From assembly GCA_910586505.1 (NCBI GenBank), contig CAJUGV010000002.1, positions 62,001 to 126,000 of the forward strand: DNA of 64,000 nucleotides. Direction: 5' to 3'. Origin of the DNA: an uncultured Paraprevotella sp. Its GTDB lineage: Bacteria > Bacteroidota > Bacteroidia > Bacteroidales > Bacteroidaceae. Under the pieces are notes generated by a model. The model did no database searches. It saw nothing but the letters and a program-made list of their open reading frames with translations, and was not told the origin of the DNA. A program made the translations under genes and the position numbers. Below are positions 8,099-15,825 of the stretch, in pieces (the stretch's first letter is position 1; each line of letters begins with the position of its first letter).

Positions 8099-9019
8099 AT
8101 GCGATTGAAATCAGTTTTTATTTTTATTCTGTCGTGTTCGGTTTCGTTGCTGTTGCAGGCGCAGGGCATCAGTTCTCAATATCTTAGCTATATAGAGCGA
8201 TACAGCGGGATGGCCGTTGATCAGATGCTTCGTTATAAGATACCTGCCAGCATCACGCTGGCGCAGGGGTTGCTGGAGAGCGGGGCCGGAATGAGTTCGC
8301 TGGCGCGTGAGGCCAATAATCATTTCGGAATCAAGTGCGGGAGCGCGTGGAAAGGGCCTTACGTGTTGAGGGATGACGATGCGCGCAATGAAAAGTTCCG
8401 TAAATACCGTAGCGTGGCGGAGTCGTATGAAGACCATTCGCGCTTTTTGAAGCAGTCCCGTTATTCGTCGCTCTTTGCCCTTTCTCCCAAGGATTATAAA
8501 GGGTGGGCCCGCGGACTGAAGCGCTGCGGCTATGCCACGAATCCGCGTTATGCGTCTTTGCTGATCGATCTGATAGAGCGTTATGACCTTGATAAGTACG
8601 ATAAATTCAAGTCATCGCATTTCCATATGGACTACAGTAGCATAGACCGGCATCTCGACAGTGAGCAGCTGCCCTCGCATCTGGTGTACCGTAACAACGA
8701 GAATTACTACATTATAGCTAATACAGGCGATACATTTGAATCGCTTTCAGAAGAAACCGGGGTTTCGGCCCGCGATATCCACCGTTTTAATGAACTGCCT
8801 AAGGGATACCGCATTCAGGCGGGCGATGTGCTTTATCTGGAACGGAAGCGGAAGAAAGCGGCCCGGAAGTATAAAAATGTTCCTCATGTGGTCAAGGCCG
8901 GCGAATCTATGTACGACATAGCGCAGCGTTACGGTATTCGCCTGGAGAGCCTGTATGTAATGAATAATTTGCCGGCAGATTATGCGGTCAGCGTAAATGA
9001 CTGTCTGCGTGTGCGCTGA
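8099..9019 (+). CDS. Exported glucosaminidase with two LysM domains
   Basis: Predicted peptidoglycan hydrolase. A signal peptide ends near residue 21 (LLLQAQG). Residues about 35-165 form a glucosaminidase (GH73, FlgJ-like) domain, with the catalytic Glu in AQGLLESGAG and the family motif NNHFGIKCG. Two LysM peptidoglycan-binding modules follow at about 201-250 (YYIIANTGDTFESLS...) and 261-306 (HVVKAGESMYDIAQRYG...). The export signal and LysM domains place it in the periplasm or outer envelope, acting on the cell wall. It is followed after 21 bases by a putative outer-membrane protein gene, so the two may be co-transcribed. Confidence 0.9.
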   Translation: MRLKSVFIFILSCSVSLLLQAQGISSQYLSYIERYSGMAVDQMLRYKIPASITLAQGLLESGAGMSSLAREANNHFGIKCGSAWKGPYVLRDDDARNEKFRKYRSVAESYEDHSRFLKQSRYSSLFALSPKDYKGWARGLKRCGYATNPRYASLLIDLIERYDLDKYDKFKSSHFHMDYSSIDRHLDSEQLPSHLVYRNNENYYIIANTGDTFESLSEETGVSARDIHRFNELPKGYRIQAGDVLYLERKRKKAARKYKNVPHVVKAGESMYDIAQRYGIRLESLYVMNNLPADYAVSVNDCLRVR

Positions 9020-9040
9020 CAAAAGAAGAGGGAGGCCTGG

Positions 9041-9760
9041 ATGAGAAATACTTTCTTATGTAGATGGGGATATGTGATGCTGTTGGCCTGTTTTGCCGTA
9101 AAAGGACAGGCACAGGAGGTTTTGTCCCGGGATACGGTCGTCCGCATGGACGGGAATGTCCGGGGGCAGCAGGCTCGGTTTCCAGATTCCGGGGCGGCGT
9201 TCATGGAAAGTGGGATTGAAGGCGTTTCGGAAGAGGGAGAGCGGGCCGATTCGATCCGGCCGAGAGGTTTGGGGTGGCTTCCGTCCCTGTATTCCGACGG
9301 CACGGTGGCATATTATCCCGCAAGTTTTCATGGCGGTTATATGGGATTGTGGAATCTGCACGAAGGGTTTAATGCCGGTCTGAGTATGAGTGTGTCGGCT
9401 TCGTTCGGGCGCAACCGGTTTCCCGGCGTCGGGTTCGGTACGGGGATCTCTGCTATGTATGTGCATCGTCTCACCGAGCGTCTGGTGCTGGCGGCCGGAG
9501 GTTTCTACGATAGGTTGTCGTGGGGCGGATTGAATGAAAACCGTTTAGGGGTGAATGTGCTGATGGGATATCAACTGACGGACAGGGTGAGCCTTTATGC
9601 TTACGGAAGCAAATCCTTTATCCCTTCCCGCAATCACCGTATCCCGTTCGCTTCCATGCCGTGGATGGATGATTTCAGTAGCCGGCTGGGTGCGATGGTT
9701 CATATTAAGGTATCCGATGCCGTGTCCGTATCGGTCAGCTTGGAGGAGAACCGCCGTTGA
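9041..9760 (+). CDS. Hypothetical exported protein, probable small outer-membrane barrel
   Basis: I do not recognise a named family. The 239-residue product has a signal peptide (cleavage near AQA, residue 25), a low-complexity linker of about 50 residues, then alternating aromatic and small residues in amphipathic strands (for example LVLAAGGFYDRLSWGG, RVSLYAYGSKSF). Such patterns are typical of outer-membrane beta-barrels in Bacteroidetes. It lies 21 bases behind the cell-wall glucosaminidase and has no partner downstream. Function unknown. Confidence 0.7.
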   Translation: MRNTFLCRWGYVMLLACFAVKGQAQEVLSRDTVVRMDGNVRGQQARFPDSGAAFMESGIEGVSEEGERADSIRPRGLGWLPSLYSDGTVAYYPASFHGGYMGLWNLHEGFNAGLSMSVSASFGRNRFPGVGFGTGISAMYVHRLTERLVLAAGGFYDRLSWGGLNENRLGVNVLMGYQLTDRVSLYAYGSKSFIPSRNHRIPFASMPWMDDFSSRLGAMVHIKVSDAVSVSVSLEENRR

Positions 9761-9825
9761 CGGCAGTTTTATTTTACTCTTTTCGCACCATCAGGTTGTG
9801 ACGGTATGAATACCGTTTTTTCTTA

Positions 9826-9913
9826 TGCGCAGTGCGTCGGAAAATGATGCTCATGAAATTTTAAAATACTGCGCATGAAAATAAAAAATCTTCCGCATCA
9901 TTTTTCGGCGCTT
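9826..9913. repeat. 22-bp periodic repeat array, copy 1 (four units)
   Basis: Units begin at 9826, 9848, 9870 and 9892, each opening with T[G/C]C[G/T]CA, usually CATG, followed by an A/T-rich tail; unit 3 ends in AAAAAATCT, as does the first unit of the second array at 36549. Units are imperfect but spacing is exactly 22 bases. It lies in a 304-base gap between convergent genes. No gene is seen in this gap (9761-10064); the rest holds this array and the terminator at 10011-10055. Confidence 0.75.
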
Positions 9914-10010
9914 TCTATCGCTTGTTCCTCAGTGTGTTACGAAAATACCGGCGCCGTCTCTGACGACATGGGTGAAAGAAGGGGAGTGCGCTGAAAAAAT
10001 CCAACATAAA

Positions 10011-10055
10011 GAAGTTCCGGAGTGAGGCTTCGGTATTCCCTTCCTCCGGAACTTC
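10011..10055 (-). terminator. Intrinsic terminator of the alpha/beta hydrolase gene
   Basis: Perfect 12-bp inverted repeat (GAAGTTCCGGAG / CTCCGGAACTTC, 21-base loop) starting 10 bases past the hydrolase stop on the minus strand. Only TTT follows immediately, with TTTTTT 13 bases later. Confidence 0.7.
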
Positions 10056-10064
10056 TGCTTTCGA

Positions 10065-11144
10065 TTATCTTAGATATTCGGTGAAGAATTGCGCTATCTT
10101 ATCAAACGGTATCTTGTCCATGTTGTCATAAAGGTCGGTGTGGCTGGCCCCGGGAATTATTAAGAGCTTTTTGTTGTCGCCTTTTAGTTTTTTGCGGATG
10201 TCTTCGCTGAAATAGCGGGAGTGCGCTTTTTCTCCGTGAACGAGTAGCACGGCGCTGCGGATCTCATCGGCATATGCCATGATGGGCATATTGATAAAAG
10301 AGAGCGACGATGTGATATTCCATCCGTTGTTCGAGTTGAGCGAGCGTTTGTGATAGCCCCGTTGGGTCTTGTAGTAGTCAAAATAGTCCCTGACGAACCC
10401 GGGCGCGTTTTCCGGCAGTGTGTCGGGCAGCCCGCCGGCGAGAGCATACGAGCGGTTGATGTAATCCTTTGTGCGCTGTGCGTTGAGGGTGGTGCGCAGT
10501 GCGTGGCGTGCATCGGCGTTGTCGGCGGCATCGAAATAGCCGTTGGCGCTCACTCGGCTCATGTCGTACATTGTAACCGCTGCCGTGGCTTTGATACGTG
10601 TGTCGGCCGAGGCTGCGTTTATGGCCATTCCTCCCCATCCGCAGATACCGATTATGCCGATGCGTTCATCGTCTACGTCCTGGCGGGCCGAAAGATAATC
10701 CACGGCAGCACAGAAGTCTTCCGTGTTGATGTCCGGAGAGGCCACATAACGCGGGTAACCTTCGCTTTCACCTGTAAAAGACGGGTCGAATGCAACAGTC
10801 AGAAAACCGTATTCGGCCATCTTTTGGGCGTATAGCCCCGATGCCTGCTCTTTGACGGCCCCGAAGGGCCCGCTTACGGCAATGGCCGGAAGTTTGCCGG
10901 TGGCGTTTTTCGGGATGTACAGATCTGCGGTCAGTGTGATGCCATAGCGGTTGCGGATGGTTACCTTGGTATGGCTGACATTTTCGCTTTTGGGGAATAC
11001 CTTGTCCCATTCCTGTGTAAGATTCTGTTTTTCTTCCATCATGATGTTTGTATTTAACGGGTTGTTTTGTGCGGTCATGGGTGTCGTATGCCATATACTG
11101 GTGCTCAGAACCGCATAGATGAAGTGTGAAAAAAATGTTTTCAT
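10065..11144 (-). CDS. Exported alpha/beta hydrolase with Cys in the nucleophile elbow
   Basis: A 359-residue alpha/beta-hydrolase-fold protein of the COG1073 or YcjY-like type. A signal sequence occupies residues 1-25. The nucleophile elbow reads GIIGICGWGG, so Cys168 takes the place of the usual Ser, as in dienelactone-hydrolase-type enzymes. The late motifs LLVHGEKAHSR and IPGASHTDLYD supply a likely acid region and the catalytic His. The substrate is unknown. The gene stands alone, with its own -7 box upstream and a terminator downstream. Confidence 0.8.
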   Translation of the reverse strand: MKTFFSHFIYAVLSTSIWHTTPMTAQNNPLNTNIMMEEKQNLTQEWDKVFPKSENVSHTKVTIRNRYGITLTADLYIPKNATGKLPAIAVSGPFGAVKEQASGLYAQKMAEYGFLTVAFDPSFTGESEGYPRYVASPDINTEDFCAAVDYLSARQDVDDERIGIIGICGWGGMAINAASADTRIKATAAVTMYDMSRVSANGYFDAADNADARHALRTTLNAQRTKDYINRSYALAGGLPDTLPENAPGFVRDYFDYYKTQRGYHKRSLNSNNGWNITSSLSFINMPIMAYADEIRSAVLLVHGEKAHSRYFSEDIRKKLKGDNKKLLIIPGASHTDLYDNMDKIPFDKIAQFFTEYLR

Positions 11145-11178
11145 AAGTCTCTCCTGTTATTTCGGGTCTTTGATACTG

Positions 11179-11186
11179 CAAAGGTA
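11179..11186 (-). promoter_or_regulatory. -7 box (TACCTTTG) for the hydrolase gene
   Basis: Exact TAnnTTTG match on the minus strand, 34 bases before the hydrolase start codon. No clear -33 box. Confidence 0.5.
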
Positions 11187-11493
11187 TTGAATGTCTGCGT
11201 TTTATTTTATACCAAAATCAGGGTATATATAACCTTGTTTACCGTTGTTGCCTTTCTGCCGGGTTTTGTCGGACAGGTACGGGAAAGAAACCCCGTTTGC
11301 TTGTCGGGAGGGCGGCTTTCACGGATACGGTAGGCGCGGTTTTGTGGCATTCTTATTTTCCGATGCAGTATTTTTGTCCCCAGTTTGTCCCTTTGTCGGT
11401 ATTTGTCAATTTGTAATATATTGAATGCTAGTATATTAAACATGTATTTTTTGTATATATCACTTTCTGCGTCGGAAAATGATTTTTTTATCG
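11187..11493. other. Divergent intergenic region without a gene
   Basis: About 300 bases between the divergent promoters of the hydrolase and map. A 78-codon minus-strand frame here has no start context, signal or family likeness and is not called. No repeat or RNA structure stands out. Confidence 0.5.
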
Positions 11494-11501
11494 TATTTTT
11501 G
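11494..11501 (+). promoter_or_regulatory. -7 box (TATTTTTG) for map
   Basis: Exact TAnnTTTG match 22 bases before the map start codon, preceded by an A/T-rich stretch. Confidence 0.5.
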
Positions 11502-11522
11502 CGTGATAAAAACAGGTAAGGA

Positions 11523-12380
11523 ATGCGGAAGAAAGTGAAACGTAATTGGATTGTGCCCGAAGGGGCAACGCTGACAGACCTGGACCGTAAAGTCTTGTCT
11601 TTTCAGGAGGCCGGTTGTCTGGTGCCTTCGCGGAAACTGATCAAGACACCGGAACAGATTGAAGGAATACGGAGGAGCGGAGTCGTGAATACGGGAGTGC
11701 TCGACCTTGTGGCAAAAGAAATTCGCGCGGGAATGAGCACGCTCGAAATAGATGAAATGGTGTATGATTATACCGTAAGCCACGGTGCCGTTCCTGCTCC
11801 GCTGAATTATGAAGGGTTTCCCAAAAGCGTGTGCACCTCGGTGAACGAGGTGGTTTGTCATGGCATACCCAATGAATTTGAAATACTTGAGGAAGGCGAT
11901 ATCATCAACGTGGATGTGTCTACCATTCTTGACGGTTATTATAGTGATGCTTCTCGTATGTTTGTCATAGGCGAGACTACGCCTGAGAAACAAAAACTGG
12001 TGGATGTGGCCCGTGAATGTCTGGAGATCGGAATGAGGGCAGCCCGTCCTTTCGGATTTGTAGGAGACATAGGCCATGCAATTGAGGCGCATGCCCGGAA
12101 GAACGGATTCAGCATTGTGCGTGATTTATGCGGTCATGGAGTGGGACTGGAGTTTCATGAAGAGCCGGATGTGGAGCATTTCGGCAAGAAGGGAACGGGA
12201 ATGCTTCTTGTGCCCGGTATGGTGTTCACAATAGAGCCGATGGTCAATATGGGTGATTGGCGTGTATTTGTGGATGAAGAGGATGACTGGACGGTTGTGA
12301 CGGAGGATGAATTGCCGAGTGCGCAGTGGGAGCATACGTTTCTGATGACGGAGGACGGACTGGAGATTCTTACATATTAA
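11523..12380 (+). CDS. map: Methionine aminopeptidase, type I
   Basis: Removes the N-terminal Met from nascent proteins. The 285-residue protein carries an N-terminal extension of about 45 residues before the catalytic pita-bread domain. Metal-ligand regions are visible: DVSTILDGYYSDASRMF (two Asp), CGHGVGLEFHEEP (His), FTIEPM (Glu) and WEHTFL (second Glu). The substrate motif NEVVCHGIP is also present. It starts 21 bases after a -7 box and is followed by tsaD. Confidence 0.95.
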   Translation: MRKKVKRNWIVPEGATLTDLDRKVLSFQEAGCLVPSRKLIKTPEQIEGIRRSGVVNTGVLDLVAKEIRAGMSTLEIDEMVYDYTVSHGAVPAPLNYEGFPKSVCTSVNEVVCHGIPNEFEILEEGDIINVDVSTILDGYYSDASRMFVIGETTPEKQKLVDVARECLEIGMRAARPFGFVGDIGHAIEAHARKNGFSIVRDLCGHGVGLEFHEEPDVEHFGKKGTGMLLVPGMVFTIEPMVNMGDWRVFVDEEDDWTVVTEDELPSAQWEHTFLMTEDGLEILTY

Positions 12381-12390
12381 AATAAGGAGA

Positions 12391-12414
12391 ATGACTGTAA
12401 AGGCAATGATGTGA
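12391..12414 (+). other. Seven-codon leader ORF overlapping the tsaD start
   Basis: A strong Shine-Dalgarno-like AAGGAG (12384-12389) precedes ATG at 12391. This opens the mini-frame MTVKAMM, whose TGA stop overlaps the tsaD ATG as TGATG. It could couple translation of tsaD; expression is not shown. Confidence 0.35.
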
Positions 12415-13445
12415 TGGATAAGAAAGATATAATAATATTAGGTATAGAGTCAAGTTGTGACGACACGTCGGCTGCTGTGATCAGGAACGGGGTCTTGCTG
12501 AGTAACGTGACCGCCAGTCAGGCTGTGCATGAAGCGTATGGCGGAGTGGTGCCGGAGTTGGCCTCGCGTGCCCATCAGCAGAATGTGGTGCCGGTCGTGG
12601 ACCAGGCGCTTAAACGTGCAGGGGTGAAAAAAGAGGAGCTTACGGCAGTAGCTTTTACCCGGGGGCCCGGATTGATGGGTTCATTGCTCGTCGGTGTGTC
12701 TTTTGCTAAGGGATTTGCGCGTTCACTCGGCATTCCGATGATTGATGTCAATCATTTGCAGGGACATGTGTTGGCACATTTTATAAAAGAGAATGAAGAG
12801 GATGAAGATCAGCCTTCTTTCCCGTTTCTCTGCTTGCTGGTGAGCGGGGGGAACTCCCAAATAATTCTTGTAAAGGCATATAATGACATGGAGGTTATAG
12901 GGCAAACGATAGACGATGCTGCGGGAGAAGCCATAGACAAGTGCTCTAAGGTGATGGGATTGGGTTATCCTGGCGGTCCTATTATAGATAAGTTGGCACG
13001 GATGGGGAATCCGTTGGCGTATACTTTTGCCAAACCTCATATAGGAGGGTATGATTACAGTTTTAGCGGATTGAAAACGTCTTTTCTGTATTCCTTGCGT
13101 GATTGGCTGAAGGATGACCCCGAGTTTATCGAGCATCATAAGGAAGACCTGGCGGCTTCTTTGGAATATACAATAGTGGATATACTGATGAAAAAATTGC
13201 GCCAGGCAGCAAAGGATACCGGAATCAAACAAGTGGCTGTAGCCGGCGGCGTGTCAGCTAATAATGGTTTGCGTAATGCTTTTCGCGAACATGCCGCCAG
13301 ATATGGTTGGAAAATATTTATTCCGAAGTTTAGTTATACGACAGACAATGCGGCTATGATCGGTATTACGGGATATTTCAAATATCAGGACGGCGATTTC
13401 TGTAAGATAGACCAGCCAGCCTATTCAAGAGTAACGTTAAAATAG
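12414..13445 (+). CDS. tsaD: tRNA N6-adenosine threonylcarbamoyltransferase
   Basis: Transfers the threonylcarbamoyl group to A37 of ANN-decoding tRNAs, working with TsaB and TsaE. The metal-binding motif HLQGH is visible in DVNHLQGHVLAHF, with nucleotide-binding stretches GIESSCDDTSAAV at the N terminus and VAGGVSANNGLR near the C terminus. The ATG at 12414 gives 343 residues; the preceding GTG at 12411 is also in frame but would precede the obvious MDKKD start by one codon. The next gene starts 8 bases later. Confidence 0.95.
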   Translation: MDKKDIIILGIESSCDDTSAAVIRNGVLLSNVTASQAVHEAYGGVVPELASRAHQQNVVPVVDQALKRAGVKKEELTAVAFTRGPGLMGSLLVGVSFAKGFARSLGIPMIDVNHLQGHVLAHFIKENEEDEDQPSFPFLCLLVSGGNSQIILVKAYNDMEVIGQTIDDAAGEAIDKCSKVMGLGYPGGPIIDKLARMGNPLAYTFAKPHIGGYDYSFSGLKTSFLYSLRDWLKDDPEFIEHHKEDLAASLEYTIVDILMKKLRQAAKDTGIKQVAVAGGVSANNGLRNAFREHAARYGWKIFIPKFSYTTDNAAMIGITGYFKYQDGDFCKIDQPAYSRVTLK

Positions 13446-13453
13446 ATATATAT

Positions 13454-13960
13454 ATGTTGAATGTAGAATCAAGAATTATAAGTCGTGAAATCAGCCCGTT
13501 GTTATGGAGAGCCGGGGAAACTCTTTGTACGGCTGAAAGTTGTACGTCCGGACAGATCTCCACGGCTATTACAAGTGTGCCGGGAAGCTCCACTTATTTT
13601 AAAGGAGGGATCGTTTGCTATACCGACGAGGTAAAGACCCGCTTTCTGGGTGTCACTCCGGAGTTGCTGGAAGAAAAAGGTGCGGTGAGCGAAGAATGTG
13701 TGCGCGCCATGTTCAAGGGGGCTTTAGAGGCAATGGAGACTACCTATGCGATTGCCATAACCGGCTATGCCGGTCCCGGTGGAGGTGAAGAAGCTCCGGT
13801 TGGAACGATATGGATAGCCGTAGGTGACAGGGATGAAGTAATGGTTGAAAAACTGGAAGGTGACGAGGGAAGAGACATGAATCTGGCGAAAGCTACAATC
13901 GTGGCTTTACAGCTTCTGTTGGACCTGCTTAAAAAACGCCATCCCGCGGAAGAAGAGTGA
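13454..13960 (+). CDS. pncC: CinA C-terminal domain protein (nicotinamide-nucleotide amidase, PncC-type)
   Basis: Stand-alone CinA C-terminal domain of 168 residues. The family's catalytic region is visible as TAESCTSGQISTAITSVPGSS, followed by YFKGGIVCYTDEVK and GYAGPGGG. PncC deamidates NMN to nicotinic acid mononucleotide in NAD recycling. The N-terminal COG1058 domain found in full-length CinA is absent, which is normal for PncC. It follows tsaD by 8 bases, so co-transcription is likely. Confidence 0.88.
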   Translation: MLNVESRIISREISPLLWRAGETLCTAESCTSGQISTAITSVPGSSTYFKGGIVCYTDEVKTRFLGVTPELLEEKGAVSEECVRAMFKGALEAMETTYAIAITGYAGPGGGEEAPVGTIWIAVGDRDEVMVEKLEGDEGRDMNLAKATIVALQLLLDLLKKRHPAEEE

Positions 13961-14000
13961 TTTTTTTGCAAAAACACTTGTATATTCGGTTTTTAAGTAC

Positions 14001-14008
14001 TAATTTTG
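14001..14008 (+). promoter_or_regulatory. -7 box (TAATTTTG) for the rpmB operon
   Basis: Exact TAnnTTTG match 49 bases before rpmB, preceded by CTTG at 13977-13980 with a 20-base spacer. Position between pncC and rpmB fits a ribosomal-protein promoter with a short leader. Confidence 0.55.
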
Positions 14009-14057
14009 CACTCTGTTTGAAAGAAGCTAATAGAAATAAACAAAAAGGAAGATAGAA

Positions 14058-14318
14058 ATGTCTAAGATTTGTCAAATTACCGGTAAGAAAGCCATGGTCG
14101 GCAACAATGTTTCTCACTCAAAGCGTCGCACTAAAAGACGTTTTAATGTAAACTTGTTTACGAAAAAGTTCTACTATGTAGAGCAGGATTGTTGGATTAG
14201 CCTTAATATTAGTGCTGCTGGTCTGCGATATATTAATAAAGTTGGCTTGGATGCGGCACTGAACAGTGCAGTTGCAAAGGGTTATTGTGATTGGAATAAT
14301 ATTAAAGTAATCGCTTAA
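14058..14318 (+). CDS. rpmB: Large ribosomal subunit protein bL28
   Basis: An 86-residue basic protein starting MSKICQITGKKAMVGNNVSH, followed by SKRRTKRRFNVN, the standard L28 N-terminal pattern. It is the first gene of the Bacteroidetes cluster rpmB-rpmG-DUF4295-ftsY-rimO. A purine-rich AAAAAGGAAG precedes the start. Confidence 0.97.
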   Translation: MSKICQITGKKAMVGNNVSHSKRRTKRRFNVNLFTKKFYYVEQDCWISLNISAAGLRYINKVGLDAALNSAVAKGYCDWNNIKVIA

Positions 14319-14337
14319 TTAAGGGAGAATAAGACTT

Positions 14338-14526
14338 ATGGCAAAGAAAGCTAAAGGTAATAGAGTGCAGGTTATATTGGAATGCACTGAGATGAAAGAG
14401 AGCGGTCTTCCCGGAACATCCCGTTATGTGACGACGAAGAATAGAAAGAATACTCCGGAAAGATTGGAATTGAAAAAATATAATCCTATTTTGCGGAGAA
14501 TGACGGTTCATAAAGAAATAAAATAA
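14338..14526 (+). CDS. rpmG: Large ribosomal subunit protein bL33
   Basis: A 62-residue basic protein with the L33 pattern (VILECTEMKESG, YVTTKNRKNTPERLELKKYNP). The zinc-binding Cys pairs of the C+ form are missing, so this is the zinc-independent type. It sits 19 bases after rpmB. Confidence 0.96.
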   Translation: MAKKAKGNRVQVILECTEMKESGLPGTSRYVTTKNRKNTPERLELKKYNPILRRMTVHKEIK

Positions 14527-14538
14527 TATTAGAATACA

Positions 14539-14697
14539 ATGGCAAAAAAAACAGTGGCAACCCTCCATACTGGTAAATCAGATGGACGTTCCTACACGAA
14601 GGTAATTAAAATGGTGAAAAGCCCTAAGACCGGTGCTTATATCTTCGATGAGCAAATGGTTCCGAATGAGGCTGTGAAGGATTTCTTCAAGAATTAA
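14539..14697 (+). CDS. DUF4295 small basic protein, likely ribosome-associated
   Basis: A 52-codon gene beginning MAKKTVATLHTGKSDGRSYT and ending DFFKN. This matches the DUF4295 family found in Bacteroidetes directly behind rpmG. Size, charge and operon position suggest a ribosome-linked role, but no activity is established to my knowledge. It starts 12 bases after rpmG and ends before the terminator at 14725. Confidence 0.9.
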   Translation: MAKKTVATLHTGKSDGRSYTKVIKMVKSPKTGAYIFDEQMVPNEAVKDFFKN

Positions 14698-14724
14698 AAA
14701 GGTATTTTAATACGATCTAAAAAG

Positions 14725-14758
14725 TCCTCTCCATATATAAAGTGGAGAGGATTTTTTA
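14725..14758 (+). terminator. Intrinsic terminator of rpmB-rpmG-DUF4295
   Basis: Perfect 9-bp stem (TCCTCTCCA / TGGAGAGGA) followed by TTTTTTATA, 27 bases past the DUF4295 stop. Confidence 0.85.
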
Positions 14759-14791
14759 TATAGGAATGACAGGCATTTAAAAAACTTGTGC

Positions 14792-14799
14792 TATCTTTG
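14792..14799 (+). promoter_or_regulatory. -7 box (TATCTTTG) for ftsY
   Basis: Exact TAnnTTTG match 30 bases before ftsY and just after the ribosomal-protein terminator, implying ftsY-rimO have their own promoter. Confidence 0.55.
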
Positions 14800-14829
14800 T
14801 AGAGATAATGTACATTAAATAAAAGGCGT

Positions 14830-15786
14830 ATGGGTATTTTTAACTTCTTTTCAAAAGAGAAAAAAGAGACACTTGACAAGGGTTTGGAAAAAACGAAGGA
14901 GAGTTTCTTCGGAAAGTTGACCCGTGCCGTAGCAGGTAAGTCTAAGGTGGACGATGATGTACTGGATAGTTTGGAAGAGGTTTTGGTTACGTCTGATGTG
15001 GGAGTTGATACGACATTAAAAATTATAGATCGTATTGAAAAGCGCGTTGCAAGGGATAAATATGTAACCGTAAACGAACTTAATAATTTATTGAGAGACG
15101 AGATCGCGTCTCTTCTTACCGAGAATAATTCTGACGATACGGAAGGGTTTATTTTGCCGGAAGGCAGGAAGCCTTATGTGATAATGGTAGTGGGAGTGAA
15201 CGGAGTGGGGAAGACTACTACAATAGGGAAATTGGCTTATCAGTTTAAGAAGGCCGGTAAAAAGGTGTATCTGGGTGCTTCTGATACATTCCGTGCGGCT
15301 GCCGTTGAACAATTGGAGATATGGTCGGAGCGTGTGGGAGTGCCGGTTGTAAAACAACAGATGGGAAGTGATCCTGCGTCCGTCGCTTTTGATACATTAA
15401 GTTCTGCCGTGGCCAATGATGCGGATGTGGTGCTGATTGATACGGCAGGGCGTCTGCATAATAAAAAGGGATTAATGGACGAGCTTTCCAAGATTAAGCG
15501 TGTGATGCAGAAAGTGGTGCCGGATGCCCCTCATGATGTGATGCTTGTTCTTGATGGAAGTACGGGCCAGAATGCGTTTGAACAGGCAAAGCAATTTACT
15601 TTGGCAACAGAAGTGACAAGTATGGCTATCACGAAACTGGACGGAACGGCTAAGGGTGGTGTCGTGATAGGAATCTCGGATCAGTTTAAGATACCGGTGC
15701 GCTATATCGGTTTGGGAGAGAGTGTTGAAGATTTGCAGCCTTTTAACAGAAGAGAGTTTGTAGAGTCTCTTTTTGGAAAGGAATAG
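14830..15786 (+). CDS. ftsY: Signal recognition particle receptor FtsY
   Basis: SRP receptor GTPase that docks ribosome-nascent chain complexes at the inner membrane. The 318-residue protein has a short N domain and a G domain. Its motifs are GVNGVGKTTTIGKLA (G1), DTFRAAAVEQL, DTAGRLHNKKGLMDEL (G3) and TKLDGTAKGG (G4). The acidic A domain of E. coli FtsY is absent, as usual outside proteobacteria; the N terminus MGIFNFFSKEKKE may form the membrane-binding helix. rimO follows after 39 bases. Confidence 0.96.
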   Translation: MGIFNFFSKEKKETLDKGLEKTKESFFGKLTRAVAGKSKVDDDVLDSLEEVLVTSDVGVDTTLKIIDRIEKRVARDKYVTVNELNNLLRDEIASLLTENNSDDTEGFILPEGRKPYVIMVVGVNGVGKTTTIGKLAYQFKKAGKKVYLGASDTFRAAAVEQLEIWSERVGVPVVKQQMGSDPASVAFDTLSSAVANDADVVLIDTAGRLHNKKGLMDELSKIKRVMQKVVPDAPHDVMLVLDGSTGQNAFEQAKQFTLATEVTSMAITKLDGTAKGGVVIGISDQFKIPVRYIGLGESVEDLQPFNRREFVESLFGKE

Positions 15787-15825
15787 AGTTCTGATTTTGA
15801 TAATTTATTAGGAAAGGATCTTATT

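Noticed and set aside
9826..9913. CRISPR array
   Set aside because: Units are 22 bases with no separate spacers, imperfect, and no cas genes are present.
11207..11443. 78-codon minus-strand frame upstream of map
   Set aside because: No start context, signal peptide, motif or conserved neighbour; it lies in a divergent promoter region.
9833..11483. Identical 16-mer TGCGTCGGAAAATGAT at 9833 and 11468
   Set aside because: About one 16-base match is expected by chance in 64 kb, and the second site shows no 22-bp periodicity.
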